Shown: one piece after another, positions 34,492-46,154 of the stretch
Layout of the letters: each line of letters starts with the position of its first letter
Numbering within the stretch: the first letter of the stretch is position 1
Assembly: GCA_003971905.1 (NCBI GenBank)
Contig: RSEE01000018.1
Span: 1 to 64,000, forward strand
Direction: 5' to 3'
DNA: 64,000 nucleotides
Source of the DNA: Moniliella sp. 'wahieum'
Lineage: Eukaryota > Basidiomycota > Moniliellomycetes > Moniliellales > Moniliellaceae
Notes under the pieces: generated by a model
Told to the model about the DNA's origin: nothing
Seen by the model: only the letters and a program-made list of their open reading frames with translations
The model's database searches: none
Position numbers and translations under genes: made by a program

Positions 34492-35647
34492 ATGAGTACC
34501 ACCGTCCAGAAGATCGCTGAGATCGAGTCCGAAATTGCTCGGACCCAGAAGAACAAGGCTACTTCCTACCATCTTGGCCAGCTGCGTGCCAAGCTGGCCA
34601 AGTTGAAGCGTGAGCTCATTACGCCTTCGGCGGCGGCGGTGGCGGCGGTGCTGGTTTCGATGTTGCGCGTACAGGCATTGCCTCGGTCGGATTCGTTGGA
34701 TTTCCCTCAGTAGGAAAATCGACATTGATGTCCGGGTTAACTGGCACGACCTCCGAAGCGGCTTCGTACGAGTTCACTACGCGTACGTCTCCGCCCCTCT
34801 CGCCCCTGAGTTGGACTCTTCAGTTACTGACCCTGCTTGTAGTGACGACGGTCCCGGTACGATGCTGGTGCATGGTGCGCGAGTTCAGATTCTTGATCTG
34901 CCTGGTATCATTGAGGGTGCTAAGGACGGAAAAGGTCGTGGTAAGCAGGTCATTGCCGTCGCACGAACCTGCAACCTGATCTTTATTGTGCTAGACGTGC
35001 TCAAGCCCATTTCTCACAAGGCCATCATTGAGCGCGAATTGGAAGGTTTTGGAATTCGGCTCAACAAGAAACCCCCCCTCATCTCCGTCAAGAAAAAGGA
35101 GAAAGGGGGGATCAACATTACCCACACGGTGCCGCTCACCAAAATTGACCCTGACGAGGTGCGTGCGGTGCTGTCCGAGTACCGCATTTCCAATGCTGAG
35201 GTGGCATTTAAGGAAGCTACGCTGGAAGATCTGATTGACGGTTGAGGGCAACCGGATGTACGTGCCGGTCATCTATGTGCTGAACAAGATTGACGGCATC
35301 TCGATTGAGGAGCTGGACCTGCTGTACAAGATCCCACATGCCTGCCCCATTTCGAGTCGCCTTTGGCTCAATGTGGACGAGCTGATCGAGCAGATGTGGG
35401 ATCGGCTAAACCTGGTGCGGGTGTACACGCGACCCAAGGGCCTGGCGCCCGACTACACGGCACCAGTTGTGCTCCGCACTGGGCGTTCGACTGTCGAGGA
35501 CTTTTGCAATGTGGTACACAAGGATATCATCAAAGAGTTCAAATACGCTATGGTCTGGGGCAAATCGGCCAAACATCCCAAGGGCCAACGGGTGGGCGCG
35601 GACCACATCCTCCAAGACGAAGACATTGTCTGCATTTTCAAAAGTAA
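34492..35647 (+). CDS. DRG1: Developmentally regulated GTP-binding protein 1
   Basis: Ribosome-associated OBG-family GTPase (Rbg1/DRG1) involved in translation. The start ATG 34492 has a CACCATG context. An N-terminal helix [20 protein letters not shown] leads to the G domain: G1 [11 protein letters not shown]3 [18 protein letters not shown] and G4 VLNKID. A DRG-specific insert and a C-terminal TGS domain ([42 protein letters not shown]) follow. An intron runs 34783-34842 (GTACGT..TAG). Frame changes at about 34630, 34855 (GG for GGG), 35240 and 35640 (AAAA for AAAAA) set the true end IVCIFKK with the stop at 35645-35647. About 370 residues, as in other species. Confidence 0.95.
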
Positions 35648-35921
35648 CCGCTGCCGGCCAGCTGGCGTGATGATTGGGGGGAAGGGGGGGTAACTGCTCA
35701 AGCGCTGACTCTGTACCCTGTCTTCCCCTCCGAGTCCTTTATGCATTGTACATGCTCTACATGGTGTACGGATATGCGCAAATGTGAGGCATTGCAGCCA
35801 TAGGCGGCGCAAGGGAGGTGAGGATTGAGACTTTGCCGGGTTTCTCCAATACGGCTACTTGCAGCGGGAAATCCACATGCGCCCTTTAGGTCCATAGGAA
35901 AATTAGGGAAGTTACCATCGT

Positions 35922-36019
35922 GTTCTATTAGCTCAGTTGGCTAGAGCGTCCGACTGTTATACACACGGCCTGTGCCCTATGGCATCGGGAGGTCGTTGGT
36001 TCGAGCCCAACATGGAACG
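35922..36019 (+). tRNA. tRNA-Asn (GUU) with intron
   Basis: The full cloverleaf is visible. The acceptor stem GTTCTAT/ATGGAAC pairs over seven positions, and the discriminator is G. D-stem GCTC/GAGC with loop AGTTGGCTA. Anticodon stem TCCGA/TCGGG with loop CTGTTA-A, giving anticodon GTT at 35956-35958. Variable loop AGGTC. T-stem GTTGG/CCAAC with loop TTCGAGC. A 24-nt intron (35960-35983) sits at the canonical site after position 37. T6 follows immediately. Confidence 0.96.
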
Positions 36020-36415
36020 CTTTTTTGCCAACAAAGACAAATTCTTCTTCACTCCCTTGGACCACCATCAACAAACCCACTGTCCATGGCTCCTCCGGCT
36101 CCCTGTCGGCAGATCAGGTTCGCCTCGGTCCTTCGGCTTCCACCTGCGGTATCGTCCCAGCGTGACAGATTGCCCCTGTGTGCCTCACTGGCCCCGTGCC
36201 TGGTCCGGCCTCCTACACAGATGCCTCTGTACCCAGGTCCGACTCAAGCTTCAAGCTTCAACCATCCATCACCATCTCCTGATCCGGATCCCTAGTAGGC
36301 CATCAACTACTGGACTTAAGCTACAAACTGCATGTTGTGGGCAGGGAAACGAACTCATAGGATTAAATGTCCCTCAATTCACATTGAAAGACGACGGAAG
36401 GCACCGTGGTCATAA
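36020..36415. other. Intergenic
   Basis: 396 bp between the tRNA gene and the ADGF stop. It contains TCAAGCTTCAAGCTTCAA at 36244-36261 and nothing else recognisable. Confidence 0.5.
36021..36026 (+). terminator. RNA polymerase III terminator (T6)
   Basis: Six T residues beginning two bases after the tRNA-Asn 3' end. Confidence 0.9.
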
Positions 36416-38642
36416 TTAAGCACTACCGTGCACCTTGAGCACCTTCGTCCAAAACTTCTCCCAGCGGGCATCAAGGTGAGCAAGCAGTTGAGTCTTTGTC
36501 GCAGGCTTCATCCGAGCATGCGTAGCGACTGGCGCGTGATCTCGCGCAGCGTGATCAGCGACATGTTCTCCAGCGACTGTAGGTGAAGAACAAGTCGGGC
36601 GTCAAGCCCGTGTTACCAAACTGAGTGCAGTCGTCGCTGGCCAGCGCGATGGGGAGGCCATTGGCAATGAAATCGACCAATGGGTGGGCCATCAACGTAT
36701 TCGTAAACCGCAGACTTCATTGCTGATCGGGCAACATTCGATCAGAATGTCTTTCTCCTTGACTAGCTCCATCAGCAACGGGTGCTTGTGCAGCGAAAAG
36801 CCGTGCCCGATCCGACGAGTACCGAGCAAAATCGCGTCGTACAGGTTATTGTCGGCCGGCTGGAAAGAGAAAGAGAAGACAAAAGTTAGATCGTTGGAAC
36901 ACAGACTCGAAGGAGGCACGTACCCCACCGACTCGAGCGTCTCGCCGGCATGGAACAAACGGAAGGCTTGCCTCGCCCATTGCATCGAACTTATCAGGCT
37001 GGGACGAGTCCCACCAACCACGCTGCTTGACCTGTTCAGAGAACCACAGCAGCTCAGGCAGATATTCCTGAAGCGAAGCGCCCATATCCTCGTGGCCAAC
37101 CAAGTCGTACCCCACAATGAGATTCGGATACGCCTCCTTGCACTTGAGGCACTCTGCCATACTCTCCCGCAATGTAGGTGCATCAACAAAGCGGATGGTG
37201 GTAAAGATGAGTTTGGCGGCATGGAAATAGAGCTGGTCATCAGATGTGCGAGTCTGATTGGCCTTGGCCACTTCCGCCTTGACCTCGGCTTCAGCCTGAG
37301 ACATTGTACTGGTCAGCAACCCAGATCTCATTCAAAAAAGATTGTCACTCAGTAACTCAGTACTCACCTCCAACCAGATCCGGCACCACTCCGTATGCGG
37401 AAGTTCGGTTTTCATATCTTTGGCGAGGATGCTCTTGGGCAAGAAGTTGGCCCGAACCTCCATGTACGGCACTCCATCCAACACATGGTCCCACATGACC
37501 TGCTTGGCCGCGGCGAAAAAGTTAGGTTCGTAGTTGATTAGCCCGCTGATGACAAAAAAGGTGCTGCTGAAATGCGCCCAGGCCAAGATGGACGTCTGCC
37601 GATCAGCCACATAGGGGGGGGTCATAGTCAAACGGCTAGGTCACGCGTCCATGTTAGTGCATTGCTCGGATGAAAGTGGTCTGGGTAAGCGTACCTGTGC
37701 AGCCAAGCGTCAAACGCATCTTGCTCCGGCTTGAACTTGCCGGGATGGGGGTGTGATGCATGCGATCCAGCGCACGAAAGCGAGCCGTGATGGCCGGCGT
37801 ATCGTAGTGTCAGGGTGTGGGAACGAATCGCGCGACAGAGCCGAAGAGCCCAGGTGTTAGGTTCATACAGAGACGACCAAATCAAATTGGAGGCTTTGGT
37901 GTACTCGTCGCTGGATCCCCACTTGTCGGGGTGAATGACTTTGAACTCAATACGTGCTTGGTACAATTGGGACACAGTATGCAGCGGCCGGTCGGAACGA
38001 AGGTACAACTCGGGAGTAGTCGCTGCAAATTTGAGGTAAAGATGAGGATCAACAGAGCCCTCGAAATGACAGTGAAGGTCACCTCCCTTGGGAATGGACT
38101 TGAAGAGACGGTATACGGAGACAGGTCGCTCAGCAGACCAGAGCGCATCGCCTGGAAGATGCCATACCACGGTACACTTCATCTTCTTTGGCTGGCCGTA
38201 CAGAAGAAAACTCATGCTGCTCTTCATCATGATACTGCAGCTCAGCTGAAGGCAACGGCTCATCGTTCATGTTGGACAAACTTTCCTTGCGCCGCAGCAC
38301 GGTCGAGATGGGGGACGACAGGGCATCGTTGGGTTGCTCCACCTGATTCATATCGCCAGTCTCTTGGACCAGGTGTCGGCGGGGGTTATTGAGGCCAGGG
38401 GATGTAATAAAGGGAGTACGTTCCATGTCGCCCTTGTGTGACTTGGCAAATGCCTCCCACTCGGCGGTGCGCATTTGGGCCAAAGCGGCGTTGGCAGCCC
38501 TCTCGAGCGCCGAGGCCTGCTGAACGGCGGAGGCATCAAGGCGACGCGCATGCTCAGCCTCTATGAGCGTTCGCCGGGCATCAAGGTAGGACTGAGCATC
38601 GCTTGTGTTATAGGAACGCAGACTGCCAGAACCGTCTTGCAT
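36416..38642 (-). CDS. Adenosine deaminase, ADGF/CECR1 type
   Basis: Zinc amidohydrolase converting adenosine to inosine. Metal and active-site motifs run in order: KSIPKGGDLHCHFEGSVD (HxH), LIVGYDLVGHEDMG, FHAGETLESVG (HAGE), GTRRIGHGFSLHKHPL, ILIECCPISNEVCGL and IALASDDCTQFGNTGLTPD (SDD). The start is ATG 38642. A ~165-residue helical N-terminal extension precedes the catalytic domain. No signal peptide is visible, unlike secreted animal ADGFs. Introns are at 37694-37636, 37367-37309 and 36923-36860. The C-terminus continues in a shifted frame through LLAHLDARWEKFWTKVLKVH to the stop at 36416-36418. Frame changes occur near 38180, 36960, 36700, 36570 and 36510. Confidence 0.9.
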
Positions 38643-38900
38643 GGCACAAGCGGATCAGAGAGGCAATGGTGGTGGTGGTGGATGCCGTGATCGCGTGGTC
38701 AGGGGATTGTGCCTGGTAGTGCTTCGAACAGACAGGCGTTGGGCCGGAAATTGAAATGTGCGTCGGCTTTTATCATCGTAACGCCGAAGTCCGAAAAGTC
38801 CAAGCCAGCTACTGCCTGCTGCTATCTGCTACTGTGCCTACTGCGCGTACTGCGCGTCGTACTTGACTGCAAGCAAAGGGGAAAAACAAGTACATCCATA

Positions 38901-40559
38901 TCAGACCCGATCCTTGTTAGAGGATGACGGGGGCGGTGGGAGCGATGCGGAGGGCTGGGAGCCGTTGGCGCGGACGCGAAGCGCGTTGAGTTCCGTAGAG
39001 GCCCGGTCCAAATTCTTCTTCAACTCGAGTGCCGTCGTGATGGCGCCCAGCAAACCCTCCCACTTCTCTACATTGCGGGCTGTGGGGAAAACGAGGCGCT
39101 GGGACGTCATAGGGGGGTGTCCAGCGCACAGCACCGCCGCCGTCCTGGGGGCCAAGTTGGTCCGGGGAACGAGGATCCGACTCGAGCGCACATACGCCCC
39201 GTGCGAGTGCCCCGAACCCGTACCCAACGGAGGTTGGGTCGATGGTGTACCTGTCAGCAGCGGGTATGGTCCACGAGATGGAGGGCCTTGGGTAGGGTCA
39301 AAGCGTTGAATGTAGTGCTTTTCATCAAAGGCGGCATCAATAGTTTCGCGAGGAGCCTCGGAATTGGCCGCAGCCGGAGTCTCAGGGGGAAGGAAGGGAA
39401 GAGGAATCGCTCGACCTGCTTCGGCCTTGATGGGCGCAGATGTTGCACGGAAGTAGCAGCCGGAGCATTTTCGCCCGATGGGGTAGGGCCCTCGGTAGTT
39501 GAGTCCGACGCTTTTCGAAGCAGGCTCGGGGGGGACTTCAATCCCCGCGCCCGCAGCGGCGATGGAGGCTGGCGTGGCATCCAAAAGGCGTTCCCAACCC
39601 CCGAGTAGACGCAACAGGTCTTCTCTGTCGGAAGCAAAACGTGCTTGTTGTTGCTCAATCCGACGCGCTTCGATGTACAGAGCCTCCTCCTCCGCCAAGG
39701 CTTCGGGTGACCTAGCATACAATGCTGCGACGGCCGCCCGGCGCGCTGTCTCGGCGCGTGCATCGTACGCGTATCTTTCAAGAAGACGTTGACGTGAAGC
39801 CGTATCATCGACAGATATGCGGCTGCGGATCAATCTGCGACACACAGCATAGTACGCGCTGGAGGTCCTCCGAAGAGCGTGGCTTGACAACCGAGGTGTT
39901 GCCCAAGTAGGCGGCCGCGTTGGCAGGCCAGTCATAGCGATCATAGATCACAGGCCAGCGCAAGTCGTAATCGGCAGCAATGTCCATCAGGTAATCGGTC
40001 TCCTCCTTGGTCCACGCCTCATCGCGAAGATGGGCGCTGTATTCATCGTTGCTGTACGAATAAACGCCGCTGCTAGTATTGAAGGCCGCAAAGCGGTACT
40101 CTGGAACATGGCCAAAATACCTTGTCAGTGAACCGAGGGGAAAAGAGGATGGTACGAAAAGAATCAACATACCCAATTCCTCTTCTGGGTCTTGTGGTGT
40201 CTCCCTGGGGCAGGAGCAGGCAGATGCGAGACAGTGAGTGAGGACCAGGTCGTCCTGGCGTGCCGGGTTGCGGAACGGGGTGGGGGCCCAGTGGTGGGCA
40301 ACACGCGCATGGCCTCGGTGCGAAGTCTGGGGTTGTATTTCTTTCCGCTCGTCTCACGAGGACGATGCTCAGAGGCGAGGGCAAGCGAGGGCGCGTGGAG
40401 CGAGCAGGGCGGCGTAGAGCTCACGTGTGATGCCGTCCACACGGGGTCTGGGGCGGCGGCAGCGGTGGGCAGCACGCGGCACCTGGGAAGACCCAGCGGG
40501 TGAGTGCTCCCCTCAGCGGGAAGCTCGAGGATGTCGCGCACGTCCCGTGCTGACGCCAT
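38901..40559 (-). CDS. SWC4: Swc4/DMAP1, SWR1 and NuA4 complex subunit
   Basis: Shared subunit of the SWR1 (H2A.Z exchange) and NuA4 (acetyltransferase) nuclear complexes. The start ATG 40559 gives MASARDVRDILELPAEG, the typical DMAP1 N-terminus. PFRNPARQDDLVLTHC follows. After a 52-nt intron (40172-40121) comes FGHVPEYRFAAFN and then the SANT-like helix DEAWTKEETDYLMDIAADYD with LRWPVIYDRYDWP. Downstream are SSAYYAVCRRLI, a coiled coil (EALAEEEALYIEARRIEQQQ) and a C-terminal helical end LLGAITTALELKKNLDRAST. The stop is at 38901-38903. Frame changes occur near 40250 and about 39830. The gene reads in the same direction as the ADGF gene, 258 bp upstream of it. Confidence 0.9.
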
Positions 40560-41924
40560 ATGTGGAGAAGACCGCGATGGTGGTGATGGTGGGTGGTGCT
40601 CATGCCTGGGCCGCACGCAGGTAGCGAGCGGAATCCCCGAGAATTCCGCCCACCATTATTTTGGGCCAGCCTACTCCAGCACGACGGCCTCTGCGCCACC
40701 AGGATGTCGCTCGACGCGCTCACGCCCTTGCCCTCGAGGTCAAAACGCCCCCACCGGCGCTCTCCAGGCCTATTTGAACGGAGACGCCGCTCGCGCATGG
40801 AAGTCCATTGACGACTCCGTTAAGAGCAAACCGACGACATCGAACCACCGTGCCGCATTCGCATTGGAGAGGAACTCGACGAAGTAGAGCGCATCATCCC
40901 ATCTATTACTACTTAACTACTTAGGCGTTATTCCCTTTGAGGCGACTGGCGAAGAGCCCAGGGATTGCCCTCCTCGCCTTATCATGTTGTGGTGGTTCCT
41001 CTTCTTACATTGTATGCTGGCATGCTGGGATTTTCAGGGAAGAGGGCAAAAGGCCGAAAACCATAGGTACTACAAACCTATACTTACCATGGAGTCCTTC
41101 ATCCAACCTTCCTACCCCCTCTTAAGTTTCTCGGTCGACCCCGACCGACACGTTTTCTTTCACTGGCCGCATTGGTGGCAATGTCATTAAGTTTTTGTAA
41201 GGGAAAGGAAGATAGAGCAATCTGCATGGCGATTATGGCGGTATGCTTTAACTGGTCTGAAGGTTGAAGCCAAAAGTTGGGGAGGAGGCACACTACATGG
41301 AACCCACATGGCAGTCGCTTTTGCCCACACCTAGCACAACTCATCAAGCTGCCTACTCGTCAACCTTCAACAAACGTGTCTCGGCTGCCTGTTTTAGTGC
41401 TGGACCCTGGGAGATTCCGGTTCCGCACGTTTGAAGAGAGGCTGCTCCTCTGCCATAATGCACTTATCGATGCGGTAGACTTTTCCGTCATGCGCGTCAT
41501 GGCCGGTGCCGGTGGTGGCGATGGGCAGACCTGGCTCTGCCTAAGCCGCAAAGGGCGATCCGGCTGATCGATACTTAGCCTCTCATTCTCAATTAGGTAG
41601 AGTGAGCCCGAGGACCAGCTGGTGCGTGGCCGGCGCTGGAGGGTGGGCTCTGCTTTTCCCGGGCGTGGTATTGTCAGTAATCGGAGCGTCAGCAGAAAAA
41701 CGCATGGCGCCAGTGTCGGAAGAAATGTGCTAAGCGCGCTTAACCGCGGTGGCTGCCACGCACGCCGCCAGTGCGCTCGGGCCAAGGCGGATGTATCGAC
41801 AATCTCATCTCCGCCCGACGGCTGGCATGGCTACTTGAGCGCCGCAGCGACATCTTGCTTCTCTCCCATCTTTGACCACCACCACCCCTCCCCTGCTCCG
41901 CCTCGACGCCCACGTTCGATCACC
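40560..41924. other. Intergenic, 1.4 kb, divergent
   Basis: Between the Swc4 start and the SFGH start. GC-rich near Swc4 and more AT-rich at 40890-41300. No coding motif, RNA gene or repeat was recognised on either strand. Confidence 0.5.
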
Positions 41925-42909
41925 ATGTGCCCTCGAGTCCAAAAGCTCCAACAAGGCGTGCGTCCCTCCTCTCCCCCCTTCTCACCCTCCTTTCCTTGGA
42001 GCACGTAGCTGACATGGCGCTTCGCCCAGCTTTGGTGGTACGATCACCAAGTACACCTTCCCTTCCGCCGCTCTCGGCGGCCTGCCGACCAACTTCAACA
42101 TCTTTGTTCCTGCCGGCGAGTGTTGACAAGCCCGTTCCCTTTCTACCTCTCTGGCTTGACCTGCACCGAGGACAATGCGACGCAGAAGGCGCCAACGCTG
42201 TTTGAGGCGGCATCGCAGGAGGGCTTGGCCATTGTCCTGCCTGACACATCGCCTCGTGGTGCTGGGGTCGAAGGAGAGGAGGATGGGTGGGACTTTGGCA
42301 CGGGGGCTGGGTTCTACCTCAACGCGACCAAGGAGCCATTCAAAAAGAACTACAATATGGAAGAGCTTGTGACCAAGGAGCTTCCGGCTGTCTTGAAGGA
42401 GAACAAGTTGCCGCTCGATTTTGAACGAGTGGGCTGCTGGGCCACAGCATGGGCGGGCACGGTGCGCTGTCGACCTACCTCGCGCGCCGGCTGGGACGTA
42501 CAAGTCGGCATCGGCGTTTTCCCCAATTTGCAACCCTACGCCTGCCCCTGGGGGGAGAAGGCGTTCAAGGGGTACCTGGCCGGTGGCGTGGAGGAGGGCA
42601 AGGCGTACGATTCGACGCTACTGCTCAAGGACGCGCTGGACAAGGGCCGCAAGGTGGACATCTTCATTGATTATGGCACAGGCGACAACTTTTACAAGGC
42701 AGGTCAGCTGCTGCCGGAGCACCTCGCCGAGGTGGCCAAGGGCAATCCTGGCGTGACTGTGCGCGGTCAGGAGGGCTATGATCACAGCTGTACGTTTGGT
42801 TCTGTTACGGATGAGAGAAACACTACAACAAGCATGTGCCCCCAGACTTCTTTGTCTCCACGTTTGCTGGGGGCATGTTCACTGGCACGCCAAGTACCTC
42901 AAGGCATGA
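41925..42909 (+). CDS. S-formylglutathione hydrolase
   Basis: Esterase-D-family serine hydrolase that releases formate and glutathione from S-formylglutathione in formaldehyde detoxification. After ATG 41925 and a 72-nt intron (41958-42029, GTGCGT..CAG) it reads FGGTITKYTFPSAALGGLPT, then LSGLTCTEDNATQKA, VLPDTSPRGAGVEGE and the nucleophile LLGHSMGGHGALSTYLARRL. The acid region VDIFIDYGTGDNF and EGYDHS follow. A second intron (42790-42845, GTACGT..CAG) restores DHSYFFVSTFAG with the catalytic His just before it. The end HVHWHAKYLKA has its stop at 42907-42909. About five one-base frame changes, including one just after the start codon. About 285 residues, as expected. Confidence 0.93.
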
Positions 42910-43223
42910 CTATCACGGCTTTGAAAGGCATTGTACTGGTACCCCCCATGAATTGCATGCGCATCACAACCACATTCAGGCCCGGTTGGGGTGGAGCCGC
43001 AATACGAGTGAGGGTCTAGTCTGAGATAAGCATGCTAGCGTCCCATGCGAAGGAAGGGGTAAAGAACTATTACCCCAGTCTAGACTTTGAAAAGAGAACC
43101 ATGGACCCAGCCAATTACTTCCTTCCCAGACGCTCTGATGGACGAGTCTCTGCCAGGTTTCCGTCCAACATTCCTGGAAGCGCGCGACACTACCAATAAT
43201 GCACTTGGACGAAGAGGGGTTCA

Positions 43224-44438
43224 TTAAAACATTCCGAACAGTCTTCCACGGCCAGACAGTGGCCGGTCAGGGTGGAAGAGTGTGGTAGAAGAAGTACGAT
43301 AACAAGGTGTCAACGCTGCCCTCTGTTGTGCCAGCAGCTTGCCCTGATTGATGATCAGCGAGACGTCCAAAACTTGTCGCCCCCTGCAGCCGAAGACGGC
43401 TGGTGAAAGGGCGGTGGGTCTTGGAGGACGGGGGCAGCGACGGCGCTGAGGGCTGGCTGCCGTGTCGGGAGGAAGGAAGAGTGACAAACGGATTGCACCG
43501 TGGGAAGACGGGGTGAAGGAGTGCGCCACAGGGTCTGAGGGCAAGATGCCAACCGGGGCCGGAGCAAGATCAAAGGTTGAAGGTGCACTGGCGCGGAAGG
43601 AGGAAGGTGTGCCAGTGGGTAAAGGATGTACTTCCGGAATCAGCATGGGCGGTGGGGAGGTGGGTCGGGGCATCCGGCCTCCGAGTTGGTCAAAGGGGGG
43701 AGAGGAAGACTTGGGGATTACCGTGCCGCCCCCGGGCACGGCAATCGAGATGGGCGCAGAGGGAGGGTAGGCGAGGGGATCGGGACCGCTCCCGAAACGA
43801 CGGTGCGGGATGGTCCAAAGGCCCGTCGATCCGAGTAGGTGGTCACATTGGCCGAGCGAAGATGTGCTGCGCCGGTGCCTTGGTGCGGTAGCCTACCCCT
43901 GCAACATTGGGGCTCGGCGGCACTGGAAAGCGAGGGGCTTCCGACTGGCGGGTGCTCCACTCATGTATCCGGGCCTCTGCTCCAGCATGATTGGCTGATG
44001 GCCCGGTTCTGGAATACCATTTGCTTCCGTGAAGATATCGGGGACGAGGCGAAATGGTGGGGTTGGCCTGTCCCCACCAGAGTAGGGCCCTAGGGACGGG
44101 CAGACCAGAATACGGCGCAGTGGACTCCCCTGTTGGAGCAGAGTAGGTGGAAATGGAGTTCAGCTGTCCCGCCGAGTAGATCAGAGCTCGTAGGTAGGTG
44201 TTCTCTTCACGCAGGTGACTAACATCGGCTGTGAGAGGTGGCCACAAAGGAATATCGTGACGGTTAGCCACGGCACTCTTTTCTCGCCAGTCCCACAAAA
44301 GGGATCCAAAGAGGGGAGCGTACCTTCAAGATCAGCAATATGCTTCCTGCGACGCTCACGGAAGGCGCGCTGGACTTCCTGGGCGCGGGTGACGGGCGGC
44401 TGAATAGGGCGGGATTGACCATGGCGTCCTCGTGTCAT
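43224..44438 (-). CDS. AP-1-like bZIP transcription factor
   Basis: The start ATG 44438 is followed closely by a basic region AQEVQRAFRERRRKHIADLE. A 95-nt intron (44323-44229, GTACGC..CAG) then leads to the zipper ADVSHLREENTYLRALIYSA. QRAFRERR and the zipper spacing are those of Yap/Pap1-like factors, which bind TTACTAA-type sites. The residue aligned with the invariant basic-region Asn is not Asn (AQEVQRAFR in place of NxxAQRAFR). The rest is a Pro/Ser-rich tail running through frame changes near 43870 and 43740 to the stop at 43224-43226. A missing upstream exon, or lost bases in the basic region, could explain the odd motif. Confidence 0.75.
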
Positions 44439-46154
44439 AGTGGCGGCGAAAGCAAACAGGGGCGAGAAGGGCGAAGAGGATTAATGGAGTGGCGGGACCA
44501 AAAGGAGTTGGCCAACGACGGATAACTGAAGGGAGGAGGAAGTGCTGAGGCTGGGTGGCGGTAAGGAGAGAGAGAGCAAAAGGCGCGTAGTGAGTTGCTT
44601 GAAATGTATGCCTGTGCTGGGGGCGGGGGGAGGGAAGAGGAGCAGTAGAGCAGCACGGGGGGCGAAAACGGGCGGGGGAGGGGTAAGAGGGTTGGAGGGC
44701 GGGGAGAAGAGGCGTGGGGTGATGTGGGCGGGCAGGCAGAGAAGAGGAACGAAGGAGGAGGAACCGAGTGCCGCCACCGGCTAGAGGGCGGCCTAGTAAC
44801 TGTCTCCGACGGTAAGAGAGGGCGCCCCCCTAGTAAGGGACTGTGCCATGCGCGCTGACTCAGATCAAGAGGAAGCTGCTTGTGGAGGCTGACGCGCGGC
44901 CAGACTTCTATGTTGTTGATCTGGGATCTCAGATCTAACCCGCCATGTCCCGCGGGCGGTGGGCTTCTCAGCGCCCCTCCTGGGCAGGACGCTGACGCGT
45001 CGACCCCACTGGGCGCCCAGGCTGGGCGCAGATACGCCCAGCGCAGACACGCTGACACAGCAAAAACTGTCGGCGTGTCTGCCAGAACGGCGGGTCCGCT
45101 GAGAGTGGGTTGAACGTCGGCCCCTGTTGGCCCACACCAGCGGATAGGGTCATATGTCGTCATTCATTATCGACTCACCGACTCATCGACCTCTCTTAGA
45201 TCTTACTGGTGATCATCCATGTGTACACACAATCGGAAGCAGCCCGCGACGCAAACATCGGCCCTGTCGCGGGTCCGCCTACCGCGCCTACCCTTCCACT
45301 GCTCGGAAGACCCTGTTTCTGCCCTCAACCGGTCACCGGTCCCTGGCGCAGGGGTGTAGCAACGGACGCTGACGAGCAGCCCTAGACTAGCACCTTGTGG
45401 CAAGCACTTCCATGTGTTTTTTTCTGCGGCATACTAAAAGCAGGCGTTGTGTCGCAAAAAATTGCCGAGTGTCCCCCCCCACAGCGTGTGACCAGCCGCC
45501 TGTTTGCCTTCTAGTCTTGCCCGATTCGTATAGTACGGCAGTCGAAGGAAGTATACTGACATAAGCACCCAAAGCAGGGTGCCGATCGACCTTTGGGTGG
45601 CCCACCTGTCACAGGTCATTGCGCGCCGCAATATACATGTACCGTTGCGCATCGCTCTCCCGTCCAACATCTGCTCGGTGTTGCAACTTTGTACGAATGG
45701 CGTATCGTCATAGCCATCACGGGGCGGACTCAAGAGACGAACTGCGCAGCCTTTTCTATAGTATGTGCTGTCCAAGAGATCTTTTGCGCCAGCTGTCGAT
45801 GACAGTTGAGGCGAGACAAAGGTATGATCATTACATCGTACTGCCGACTGGAGCCCCTGCAGCGGGGGAATGGCATGCATGACAGATGATCGATTGCGGG
45901 GGAGAGAAGCCAAGTGAATGAAACGAAAAACAGTAACGACCCGGAGCAAGGGTTCATGAGGAGATGCAAACTGCTAGGAAAGCAGAGAGCGACATGATGC
46001 ACATGAACGACGTCCAGCATCGCAAAGGGAGCGAGCTCCATATCGTCGCTACTCGCGGGCCTCTCCCGAACTGGCACCCTGGACGCACAAGTTGGGTAGT
46101 ACGTATATCAAGCGGAAGCACGCATATCTAGCCCGTGTGGTTCATACATCCGTG
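44439..46154. other. Intergenic, 1.7 kb
   Basis: The first 400 bp is a long pyrimidine-rich tract on the bZIP strand, probably its 5' UTR and promoter. The region 44800-46150 has no recognisable gene, RNA or long repeat. Confidence 0.5.

Noticed and set aside
36296-36370. Possible second tRNA-like segment downstream of tRNA-Asn
   Set aside because: No paired acceptor or T-stem could be drawn.
45434-45949. 171-residue minus-strand frame in the 44.4-46.1 kb gap
   Set aside because: Its composition is not protein-like and there is no start context, domain or splice structure.
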